Source: Asaia bogorensis_B
Lineage (GTDB): Bacteria; Pseudomonadota; Alphaproteobacteria; Acetobacterales; Acetobacteraceae
Strand: one strand, 5' to 3'
Length of the DNA stretch: 64,000 bases
Assembly (NCBI RefSeq): GCF_900465315.1
Contig: NZ_UBIX01000007.1
Shown: positions 55,255 through 63,172 of the stretch, piece by piece
Layout of the letters: the number at the start of each line of letters is the position of its first letter
Position numbering within the stretch: the stretch's first letter is position 1
Program-made: the position numbers and the translations under genes
Notes under the pieces: model-generated
What the model was told of the DNA's origin: nothing
What the model saw: only the letters and a program-made list of their open reading frames with translations
Database searches by the model: none

Positions 55255-56493
55255 ATGAAGCGCATGAGCATGACCACACTCATCATCATCGCGATGCTGC
55301 TTGGCATTACGGTAGGTGGCCTTGCTCATGCCTGGATTGCTGATTCCGTACAGCAACAGCATTTCGCCCACTATATCTCCATCGGTTCGACCGTTTTTCT
55401 GCGCCTGATCAAGATGATCATCGCCCCACTGGTTTTCTCCACCCTCGTGGTGGGCATCGGTCATATGTCGGATGCGGCTTCGGTTGGTCGTGTTGGCGCA
55501 AAGGCCATGATCTGGTTCGTGCTGGCCTCGCTGTTTTCGCTGACGCTCGGCATGATTCTGGTCAATCTTTTTGGCCCCGGTGTCGGGATGCATCGCCTGC
55601 ACGGCATCACAACATCCCCCATCGCCACCGATGGCATGTCGCTCGACAGCTTCGTCAAACACATCGTGCCGGATTCCGTCTTCCGCGCGATGACGGATAA
55701 CGAGATCCTGCAGATTGTCGTGTTCTCGGTCTTTTTCGGCGTCGCCTGCGCCTCCATGCCTGAAAAAGCCAGGGTGATCATGGAATGGACAGAGAGCCTG
55801 TCACAGATCATCCTCAAGGTAACAGGCTATGTGATGCTCCTGGCCCCGCTGGCCGTGTTCTGCGCCATGGCCGCGACCATCACCACCAATGGCCTTGGCG
55901 TGCTCATCAATTACGGCAAGTTCATGGGCGAGTTCTATATCGCGCTCTTCCTGCTCTGGTGCTCCCTGATTGCGGCTGCCTTCGCCATTCTTGGTCGTCC
56001 GGCGCGCCGTCTGATCCGACTGATGCGCGAGCCGTTCCTTCTGGCCTTTTCGACAGCAAGCTCGGAGGCAGCCTATCCGCTGATGCTGGACCAGCTTTCG
56101 CGGTTTCCCATTTCACGCCGCATCTCGTCATTCGTGCTGCCGCTTGGCTACTCTTTCAATCTCGACGGCACGATGATGTATTGCACCTTCGCCAGCATCT
56201 TCATTGCACAGGCCTATGATATCAGCCTGCCCTGGAGCACGCAGATCATCATGCTGCTTACCCTGATGCTGACCAGCAAGGGCGTTGCAGGCATTCCCCG
56301 CGCGTCACTGGTCGTGATCGCGGCAACGCTCAGCCAGTTCAAACTCCCTGAAGAGGGCGTTCTGCTGATCCTTGGCGTCGATACTTTTCTGGATATGGGC
56401 CGTTCGGCCACGAATGTCGTCGGCAACTCCCTGGCGACGGCCGTGGTGGCCAAATGGGAAGGTCAGTTGCCGGCAGAACCTGCCCAGTCCTGA
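55255..56493 (+). CDS. Dicarboxylate/amino acid:cation symporter (DAACS family)
   Basis: A 412-residue transporter of the GltP/DctA family (8 helices plus two re-entrant loops). The serine-rich re-entrant motif is LAFSTASSEAAYPLML, followed by LGYSFNLDGTMMYCTFASIF and, near the C-terminus, GVDTFLDMGRSATNVVGNSL. It imports C4-dicarboxylates or glutamate/aspartate with Na+ or H+; which one is not resolved. The ATG at 55255 (MKRMSMTTLIIIAMLLG) fits the family; the frame extends about 70 codons upstream without similarity. Confidence 0.88.
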   Translation: MKRMSMTTLIIIAMLLGITVGGLAHAWIADSVQQQHFAHYISIGSTVFLRLIKMIIAPLVFSTLVVGIGHMSDAASVGRVGAKAMIWFVLASLFSLTLGMILVNLFGPGVGMHRLHGITTSPIATDGMSLDSFVKHIVPDSVFRAMTDNEILQIVVFSVFFGVACASMPEKARVIMEWTESLSQIILKVTGYVMLLAPLAVFCAMAATITTNGLGVLINYGKFMGEFYIALFLLWCSLIAAAFAILGRPARRLIRLMREPFLLAFSTASSEAAYPLMLDQLSRFPISRRISSFVLPLGYSFNLDGTMMYCTFASIFIAQAYDISLPWSTQIIMLLTLMLTSKGVAGIPRASLVVIAATLSQFKLPEEGVLLILGVDTFLDMGRSATNVVGNSLATAVVAKWEGQLPAEPAQS

Positions 56494-56520
56494 CGGGACT
56501 GAGCAGGCCATTTTGTTTGA

Positions 56521-57927
56521 TCAGGCTTTCTTGCGGCTCAGGAGAATCAATCCCCAGCCCCCGGCGAGAAGCACCGCAATGAACGGAATGGCAAACACCG
56601 TATAGGTGCCCTCGGGGTAATCCAGACCCATCATGACAACCACAAAGCCGAGAAAGCCCAGCGTCAGCCAAGAAGTGAACGGCGCACCCGGCATACGGAA
56701 CCCGGCGCTTTCGACCTCGCCACGATTAACCAGCTGGCGCAGGCGTATCTGGCAGATCAGAATGAAGCTCCAGGTGCTGATGATACCCAGAGCTGCCACG
56801 TTGAGCACAATCTCGAACACGCGGGATGGAATGAGATAGTTGAGACCCACCCCGACGAGATAAACCGCAACGGTTGTCAGGATCCCGACATAAGGGACAG
56901 ACTGCTTGTTCATCCGCGCCAGAGCGCGCGGCGCCGAGCCCCCCATGGCAAGGGCGCGTAGAATACGCCCAGTCGAATAAAGGCCCGAATTCAGGCTCGA
57001 CAGGGCCGCGGTGAGCACCACGATGTTCATGACCGTATCGACATGAGGCACGCCAAGGGCCTGAAAGAAGGTCACGAACGGGCTGACGCCCTTGTGGTAG
57101 GCATTCCAGGGCAGCAGACAGACCAGCAGAATGACTGATCCGACATAGAACAGGCCGATACGCCAGATCACGCTGTTGATGGCACGCGGAATGATTTCAC
57201 GCGGATTGGCACACTCACCTGCCGCCGTTCCCACCAGCTCGATGGCCGAATAGGCGAACACGACGCCCTGCATCAGGAACAGGGCCGGCATGATGCCGTG
57301 GGGGAAGATGCCACCATTCTCTGAGATCAGATGAAAACCGGGCACAGTGCCTGCCACCGGCATCTTGAGGCCAAGAACGACGCAACCGAAAATCAGGAAA
57401 AGGGCGAGCGCGATGACCTTGATAAGCGAGAACCAGAACTCCAGCTCGCCAAAATAGCGCACACCAATCATGTTCATGGTGCCGACAATGCCCAGCGCCA
57501 CGAGCGCGAACACCCATTGTGGGACATGATCGAACGTGCCCCAGAAATGCATGTAAAGCGCAACCGCCGTGATATCGACGATACCGGTCATGGCCCAGTT
57601 CAGGAAGGAGAGCCACCCGGCCGCATAGGCCGCCTTCTCGCCCAGAAACTCACGGGCATAGGAAACGAAGCTGCCAGCGCTGGGGCGGTACATCACCAGT
57701 TCGCCAAGCGCGCGAAGGATGAGAAAGCAGAATATGCCGCAAACGAGGTAATCGAGCGCGAGAGCCGGGCCCGCCTGCTGTAACCGCGAGCCGGCACCAA
57801 GGAAAAGCCCCGTGCCGATGGCCCCGCCGATGGCGATCATCTGGACCTGACGGCGCCCGAGATCCTTGTGATAGCCCTCATCGACTTGCGGCGGGGGATG
57901 AAGATGCGACTTGGATGGAATGTCCAA
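56521..57927 (-). CDS. ansP: L-asparagine permease, AnsP-like (amino acid/polyamine/organocation family)
   Basis: A 468-residue permease of the AAT family with 12 expected helices. The start region EGYHKDLGRRQVQMIAIGGA and GGAIGTGLFLGAGSRLQ are close to E. coli AnsP, as are MNIVVLTAALSSLNSGLYST and SRVFEIVLNVAALGIISTWS. A TTG at 57927 is taken as start: no ATG lies between it and 58044, and the promoter at 57969-57997 lies in between, so the longer frame would start upstream of the promoter. It probably imports asparagine; related amino acids are possible. Confidence 0.82.
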   Translation of the reverse strand: MDIPSKSHLHPPPQVDEGYHKDLGRRQVQMIAIGGAIGTGLFLGAGSRLQQAGPALALDYLVCGIFCFLILRALGELVMYRPSAGSFVSYAREFLGEKAAYAAGWLSFLNWAMTGIVDITAVALYMHFWGTFDHVPQWVFALVALGIVGTMNMIGVRYFGELEFWFSLIKVIALALFLIFGCVVLGLKMPVAGTVPGFHLISENGGIFPHGIMPALFLMQGVVFAYSAIELVGTAAGECANPREIIPRAINSVIWRIGLFYVGSVILLVCLLPWNAYHKGVSPFVTFFQALGVPHVDTVMNIVVLTAALSSLNSGLYSTGRILRALAMGGSAPRALARMNKQSVPYVGILTTVAVYLVGVGLNYLIPSRVFEIVLNVAALGIISTWSFILICQIRLRQLVNRGEVESAGFRMPGAPFTSWLTLGFLGFVVVMMGLDYPEGTYTVFAIPFIAVLLAGGWGLILLSRKKA

Positions 57928-58393
57928 AACTCTGTAATCCTGACCCTGTTGACGAAAATTCTTGTCTGATCGTAACGAATTCCCTGACCGCTGCCAATCG
58001 TTTCGATCAGCCGCCGGACCGGGTGCAACAATTCGGAAATGCACGGCAGCGCACCGCTTGTGTCAAGTCATTGCCCATATTCAGGTGACCGAGCGCGGCA
58101 GTCGGCACTTTTTCACAACCTGTTGAACCTAAAAGATAACAGAGGAGTCGTTGGCACTAATCCGACGCGGCCAATTGACCCATACGGCCTGGACGCCAAC
58201 GCAGAGGCGCGATCCTTGCCACCTGCATGCCGGTAAATCACGCCCGATCTCGCAGGAATGCGATCAACGTCACATCAATGTGTCTCTTTTCACATAGAAA
58301 TGTCATGTCCTCCGACCGTTGACGATTCTAGCCTGACCCAACCGAGCGATAACAGGGGCCGCCACAGCCCCGCGATCAAGGCGGAGTTCGTCC
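57928..58393. promoter_or_regulatory. 466-nt divergent region between ansP-like and dhaKL genes
   Basis: No gene is supported here. It holds the ansP promoter (57969-57997) and, nearer dhaKL, a palindrome CACATCAATGTG (58271-58282) followed by CACATAGAAATGT (58291-58303), which may be operator half-sites. A TTGACG at 58319 lacks a good -10 partner, so the dhaKL promoter is not fixed. Confidence 0.4.
57969..57997 (-). promoter_or_regulatory. Sigma70-type promoter of the ansP-like gene
   Basis: On the minus strand TTGGCA (57997-57992) and TACGAT (57974-57969) are spaced by 17 nt. Transcription would start near 57962, about 35 nt before the TTG start, which supports that start. Confidence 0.6.
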
Positions 58394-60031
58394 ATGAAGC
58401 GCTTTTTCAATTCCCGTGACACAATCGTAGCCGAAGGCATCGAGGGGCTGCTGCGCTCCTCAGCGGGAAGCCATCTGTGTCGGCTTGAAGGTGCCGACGA
58501 TATCCATGTCGTCCTGCGCAAAAACTGGGCGAAAGATCGCGTGGCCATCATTTCTGGCGGTGGTTCTGGACATGAGCCCGCCCATGCTGGCTTTGTGGGA
58601 AAAGGAATGCTTACGGCAGCGGTCTGCGGTCAGCTTTTCGCCTCGCCGGGTGTCGATGCCATTCTTGCAGCCATACGCGCTGTGACCGGTCCGGCTGGAT
58701 GCCTTCTTATCGTCAAGAACTACACCGGCGACCGGCTCAATTTCGGTATGGCAGCCGAACAGGCGAAGGCGCTCGGGCTTGATGTCGAACTCGTCATCGT
58801 AGGCGACGACATTGCCCTTGGCCACACGGCCAAGGCACGCGGCATTGCTGGCACCGTTCTGGTTCACAAGATCGCTGGCTACGCCGCCGAGACTGGCCAC
58901 CCGCTTGCAGAGGTCGCCGCGCAGGCCCGGAATGCTGCGGGTGCGCTTCGTTCCATTGGCCTCGCCCTGAGCGACTGCAATGTCTATACGCCCGACCAGC
59001 CGCCCCGCCTTGGCGAAGACGAGGCCGAACTCGGGCTCGGCATTCACGGCGAAGCTGGCGTCGAACGTATTCCGATGGCCCCTCTCGACAAACTGGTTGC
59101 GCTCGCAGCGGACCGGCTCCTGTCATCCCTGCCAGAGAGCGATGCCAACGGCACGACCAGGCAGATTGTCCTTCTCAACATGCTGGGCAGTGTGCCGCCC
59201 CTTGAGGCTCTTGCACTTCTTGACGGTTTCTCCCGCACATCACTGGCCGCCCGGACAGCATGGATTGCCGGCCCTGCCCCGGTCATGACGGCGCTCGACA
59301 TGAACGGCTTCTCCCTGACGACGCTCCCTGCGGAACCCGCCTTTATCGAGGCGCTTGCTGCACCGGTCGAGCCTCACGCATGGCCCGGTCTGGCCGCTTT
59401 CGGCCCGGTCGCGACCCTGCCCGTGCCCGCGCTGCCCGAAACGTTTACGGATGCGCCCTCTGACAATCCGTTGCTCAGGCACCTTATCACAAGCGGCGCG
59501 GATGCGTTGATCGGGCACGAAGCCGCCCTCAATACGCTCGATGCCAAATGCGGCGATGGTGATGCAGGTTCGACATTTGCCGAGGCCGCGCGACAGGTTC
59601 TGCGCGCCATCGACCGCCTTCCCCTCGCCTCGCCGCAGGCGCTCATGGCCACAATCGGACGCCTTCTGGCTCGTCACAGCGGTGGGTCGAGCGGCGTTCT
59701 GCTGTCCATTCTCATGACCACAGCGGGGCATGATAAAAACTGGCGCGAAGGTTTGCATAACGGCGCCGCGCGCATGCAGGCCTATGGCGGAGCAAAGCCA
59801 GGTGACCGCACCATGCTCGATGCGCTTCTTCCTGCCATTGCTGCGTTGCAATCCGGTCAGTCACTCGCGCAGGCGGCGGTCGCAGCGCGCAAGGGAGCCG
59901 ACGCGACACGGAGCATGAAAGCGCGCGCCGGCCGCGCTTCCTATATCCCGCCCGAACAACTGGCCAATATCCCCGACCCCGGTGCCGAGGCCATCGCCGT
60001 GCTCTTCGAAGCCCTGGCGGCATCAGCCTGA
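58394..60031 (+). CDS. ATP-dependent dihydroxyacetone/triose kinase, fused DhaK-DhaL
   Basis: A 545-residue single-chain kinase. The DhaK part (1-345) has GGGSGHEPAHAGFVGKGML and His218 in GIHGEAGVERIPM, the residue that binds the ketose covalently. The DhaL part (about 355-545) has the ATP/Mg site DAKCGDGDAGST (DGDAG at 388-392) and HSGGSSGVLLSILM. This is the ATP type, not the PEP-dependent form. Family members phosphorylate dihydroxyacetone and often glyceraldehyde. It converges with a GntR regulator; the dehydrogenase, aldolase and FGGY kinase follow in the same neighbourhood. Confidence 0.93.
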   Translation: MKRFFNSRDTIVAEGIEGLLRSSAGSHLCRLEGADDIHVVLRKNWAKDRVAIISGGGSGHEPAHAGFVGKGMLTAAVCGQLFASPGVDAILAAIRAVTGPAGCLLIVKNYTGDRLNFGMAAEQAKALGLDVELVIVGDDIALGHTAKARGIAGTVLVHKIAGYAAETGHPLAEVAAQARNAAGALRSIGLALSDCNVYTPDQPPRLGEDEAELGLGIHGEAGVERIPMAPLDKLVALAADRLLSSLPESDANGTTRQIVLLNMLGSVPPLEALALLDGFSRTSLAARTAWIAGPAPVMTALDMNGFSLTTLPAEPAFIEALAAPVEPHAWPGLAAFGPVATLPVPALPETFTDAPSDNPLLRHLITSGADALIGHEAALNTLDAKCGDGDAGSTFAEAARQVLRAIDRLPLASPQALMATIGRLLARHSGGSSGVLLSILMTTAGHDKNWREGLHNGAARMQAYGGAKPGDRTMLDALLPAIAALQSGQSLAQAAVAARKGADATRSMKARAGRASYIPPEQLANIPDPGAEAIAVLFEALAASA

Positions 60032-60039
60032 AAACTCAC

Positions 60040-60083
60040 CCCCCTATTCCATCCCGGGTCATCCCCGTGAATGGAGCAGGGGG
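60040..60083. terminator. Hairpin between convergent dhaKL and gntR genes
   Basis: CCCCC (60040-60044) pairs with GGGGG (60079-60083) and TCCAT (60048-60052) with ATGGA (60071-60075), with a small internal loop. It lies between two convergent genes, starting 8 nt after dhaKL. No T-run is present. Confidence 0.45.
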
Positions 60084-60115
60084 CAAAAGCAAGGAAGCCG
60101 GAAAGTGGGTCGCGC

Positions 60116-60934
60116 TTAGATGGCGCTGACATCCACCTCAAGCGGTATGAGGTCGCTGCGTACCCAGGCCTCATACACATCAAAACGCATGTTATCGCGG
60201 CGCCAGGACACCGAGCGCACCCGCAACAGGGGTGAGCCCGTCCGTATGTCCAGATGCGCCGCGATATCGCGCGGCGCGGCCATAGCCACAATTGAACGAT
60301 GCGCCCCCTGAAGGGCGAAGCCTGCCTCTGTCAGAAGGGCGCTGAGGGACGAACGCCCCTCGAGGACATCCTGCCCCCGCCCAATCACGTCCATCAGGTC
60401 CGGCGGACTGTAATTGATGCTGTACAGCGCCGGCAGCCCCCGCAGGGAACGGAGACGCACCAGTTCGAAGCCTTCACTCGCCGCAGGAATCTCGAGCAGC
60501 GCACAGATCGTATCAGGCAGGGTCACAGCCCCTGCCCTCAGCACCGCTGTCGTCACATCGAGATGCCCATGACCAAGCGCTGTCTCAAGGAAGCCCTTGC
60601 GTCCCTGGATCATCCAGCCCTGCACGGCATCACCTGCACTGACAAAGGCCCCTCGTCCGGCAATGCGCTCGACAAGCCCCCGGCTTTCGAGCGTCTGCAA
60701 GGTCTGGCGAACGGTTGCACGCGAGAGATCGTAGCGCGTGCACAACTCGTTCTCGCTGGCGAGGCGGGCGCCGGGTTTGCGCACCCCCTTGCGGATTTCA
60801 GCCTCGAGATGGTCGGCAAGCTGGGCGTAGTAAGGCGTCGTTGAGAGACGATCGATGCTGAAACCGGCCTGCCCGTCACCCGCCGAAGCAGGTGCAGGAA
60901 CAGCTGTACGCGAAGGCATCTCAGGCTTCTTCAT
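60116..60934 (-). CDS. GntR family transcriptional regulator, HutC/UTRA type
   Basis: A 272-residue regulator. The N-terminal winged helix is at about residues 30-100 (YYAQLADHLEAEIRKG, then SENELCTRYDLSRATVRQTL and RGAFVS), followed by a UTRA effector-binding domain (ALLEIPAASEGFELVRLRSL and FDVYEAWVRSDLIPLEVDVS). It lies 96 nt after the dehydrogenase on the same strand and probably represses the cluster until a sugar phosphate binds. Likely operators are the GTACGTACAGAC elements at 62120 and 62268. Confidence 0.87.
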   Translation of the reverse strand: MKKPEMPSRTAVPAPASAGDGQAGFSIDRLSTTPYYAQLADHLEAEIRKGVRKPGARLASENELCTRYDLSRATVRQTLQTLESRGLVERIAGRGAFVSAGDAVQGWMIQGRKGFLETALGHGHLDVTTAVLRAGAVTLPDTICALLEIPAASEGFELVRLRSLRGLPALYSINYSPPDLMDVIGRGQDVLEGRSSLSALLTEAGFALQGAHRSIVAMAAPRDIAAHLDIRTGSPLLRVRSVSWRRDNMRFDVYEAWVRSDLIPLEVDVSAI

Positions 60935-61030
60935 ACGCGGATCGTCTTCCTTCCCTCAGCGGTAACACGGCTTCCAACCTTACTAGCACGCCACGATCCT
61001 GCTGACAGCCGCCGCCTTTCCCGTGTGCCC

Positions 61031-62035
61031 TCAGATCCCGGCAGCATCGCAACGGATCTGCACTTTCCTTGCCGTTTCGGAACGCGCCATCGCGAAAGCC
61101 TCCGGGGCCTCCGCCAGATCATACACATGACTGACGATCTTCTTTGCCAGATCAGGCAGCGCAGCCGTAATCCCGATCGCCCGCTCATAGGCCCCTGACA
61201 GGGATTGCGAACCGATGATTGTCAGTTCCCGATCGAACAGGTCGAACGGATGAAGCGCAATGGTCGCCTCGGGAGAACAGACGCCCATCTGGATCAGCAC
61301 GCCCCGCGGTGCAAGTTGTTTCAGAGCGTCCGCTACAGCCAGAGGAGGGCCACTCGCTTCGATGACGAAACCGATATCACGCGCAATACGCCGCTCGCCC
61401 GGCGCAAACACGCCATCCGCCCCCAGATCGAGTGCCGCATCGCGGCGCGTGGCACTCGGCTCAATCACCTCGACATGCGCGGCTCCATGATGCCGGGCAA
61501 GGGCGATTGCCATCAATCCAATGCTCCCCGCGCCATAGATCAGGACCGATCCACCTCGCAGGTCGGGCGCACGCTCCAATGCGTGGACAACGCAGGCAAG
61601 CGGCTCGATCAGCGCACCCGACGCCATATCGAGATGAGCCGGCAATCTGTGCACGATCTTTTCAGGTACGGCGACACGCTCGGCAAAGGCCCCGTCAATC
61701 GTGACACCCACCGGCACAAGATGGCTGCACAGATTGGGCGCGCCAGCACGGCACATCGCGCATTGACCGCAGCTGATATTGGGATCGACGCATACCCGAT
61801 CCCCCGGCGCAAAGAGCGAGACCGTGGCCCCGACAGCAACAACCCGGCCCGCGAATTCATGGCCGGCTATGCGTGGAAAACGGCCGAGAGGATAATCTCC
61901 GGTCAGAAGATGCAGATCGGTGCCGCAAATACCGACACGTGACGGCGCTATAAGCACGGAATCATCGCCAAGGGAGGGCTCTGCCCTGCTCTGCAATGAC
62001 ATTCCACCCTGTCCATCGAATACAAGTGCGCGCAT
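61031..62035 (-). CDS. Zinc-dependent polyol/threonine-type alcohol dehydrogenase
   Basis: A 334-residue medium-chain dehydrogenase. The catalytic zinc ligands are Cys37 (GICGTD), His59 and Glu60 (AGHEFAGRV). The structural zinc cysteines are 89, 92, 95 and 103. A Rossmann GAGSIG motif binds NAD(P). Sorbitol, xylitol, threitol and threonine dehydrogenases share this form, so the substrate is inferred from context as a polyol. The ATG at 62035 (MRALVFDGQGGMSL) is standard; upstream in-frame starts are not. It is divergent from the aldolase gene. Confidence 0.85.
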   Translation of the reverse strand: MRALVFDGQGGMSLQSRAEPSLGDDSVLIAPSRVGICGTDLHLLTGDYPLGRFPRIAGHEFAGRVVAVGATVSLFAPGDRVCVDPNISCGQCAMCRAGAPNLCSHLVPVGVTIDGAFAERVAVPEKIVHRLPAHLDMASGALIEPLACVVHALERAPDLRGGSVLIYGAGSIGLMAIALARHHGAAHVEVIEPSATRRDAALDLGADGVFAPGERRIARDIGFVIEASGPPLAVADALKQLAPRGVLIQMGVCSPEATIALHPFDLFDRELTIIGSQSLSGAYERAIGITAALPDLAKKIVSHVYDLAEAPEAFAMARSETARKVQIRCDAAGI

Positions 62036-62342
62036 GGAGAATCCTATAGGTAGACGCAATCCCGACGCCGGATCGACGGCAGGGTAGAAAACCCATAGCG
62101 CCATAGTCGTATCGAGTCTGTCTGTACGTACTGTCCGCTCTATCATCGTTTTGTGATAGGTGCAGTTAGCCCAGATTTTCCCTTGTTTTCTCCGCCTATG
62201 CACCGTGACGAGGGTTGCATGACCATAGGATAGGGTTGACGGGTTTTCTGCAAGATAGGCAGTTATTGTACGTACAGACCGTACATTGTCTGACTATCCT
62301 ATCTCTCCCCGTTTCGGAGAGATCCCGACGGAGTCCTTTTTC
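62036..62342. promoter_or_regulatory. Divergent promoter/operator region of the catabolic cluster
   Basis: This 307-nt gap holds no gene. GTCTGTACGTAC (62120-62131) and its exact inverse GTACGTACAGAC (62268-62279) face each other; the second extends to a perfect 10-bp palindrome TGTACGTACA (62267-62276). A further 9-bp inverted pair ATAGGATAG (62225-62233) and CTATCCTAT (62294-62302) flanks the right element. They are the best candidates for the GntR operator. The promoters themselves are not resolved. Confidence 0.6.
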
Positions 62343-63125
62343 ATGTCCATGACCTATCGCCTGCGCCGCACTTTGCCGAGCCATCGCGCTGCCATCATCA
62401 TGCCTGTCGATCATGGTCTGATTTTCGACCGCATCGAAGGCCTCGAAACACCCTCATCGCCTTTCGCTCGCTGGGCAGGCAAAGGGGTGACGGGTTTCAT
62501 GCTCACGCCGGGGCAGGTGCGCCAGACCGAGAGCTTCTTTGCAGCACATCCCGAGCTCACGCGCGTTCTGACCATCGATACCTATTACGATTATCGTCAA
62601 CTCGATGGCGCCGGCTCGCATGACCTGATCACCACCGTTGAGGATGCCGTCCGGATGGGCGTCGACGCCGTCAAGATGCTCTTCCCGTGGAACATGTCGA
62701 ACAGGGAGCGCGTGGCGCTCTGCCATCGTGTCGGCAAGGTGATTTCTGCCTGCGACCGCTGTGATATCCCGCTAGTGCTCGAACCTGTCCTGATCGGTGC
62801 CCCCCGCACGGAAGAGGTCATCATCGAAGAAGAGAAGATCGCCCGTATCGCCTATGACCTCGGCGCGCATGTGATCAAGATCGCCTTCCCCGGCGAAGCC
62901 CGTACCAGGCGACTGGTCGAGGAACTGCGCGTTCCCCTCGTCATTGCCGGTGGCCCCCTCGCTGGCAGCCCGGCTGATACGCTCGATGCCGTTGGTCAGA
63001 CGATACGTGCGGGCGCACGCGGCGTCATCGTCGGGCGCAATATCTGGCAGCGCGACGAAGCGACTGCCGGTGATCTGCTCGGGCAGCTCGATGCCCTGAG
63101 TCGCTCAGTGCACTTTGCCGACTGA
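62343..63125 (+). CDS. Class I aldolase, DhnA/LsrF-type
   Basis: A 260-residue TIM-barrel protein with the COG1830 pattern. The MPVDHGLIF motif near residue 20 and GAHVIKIAFPGEAR with Schiff-base Lys179 are diagnostic, and LVIAGGPLAGSP is the phosphate-binding loop. Family members cleave ketose phosphates (fructose-1,6-bisphosphate, LsrF substrate). It starts at the ATG at 62343 (MSMTYRLRRTL) with a GGAG site upstream. It is 47 nt before the FGGY kinase, whose phosphorylated product it probably splits. Confidence 0.85.
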   Translation: MSMTYRLRRTLPSHRAAIIMPVDHGLIFDRIEGLETPSSPFARWAGKGVTGFMLTPGQVRQTESFFAAHPELTRVLTIDTYYDYRQLDGAGSHDLITTVEDAVRMGVDAVKMLFPWNMSNRERVALCHRVGKVISACDRCDIPLVLEPVLIGAPRTEEVIIEEEKIARIAYDLGAHVIKIAFPGEARTRRLVEELRVPLVIAGGPLAGSPADTLDAVGQTIRAGARGVIVGRNIWQRDEATAGDLLGQLDALSRSVHFAD

Positions 63126-63172
63126 GTGTATCGCGGTAGCGTGGATGGCCTTCCAGCGACGGAAAGATCGTC

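Noticed and set aside
58039..58236. 65-codon frame in the ansP-dhaKL gap
   Set aside because: No ribosome-binding site, no similarity, and it overlaps the upstream promoter region of ansP.
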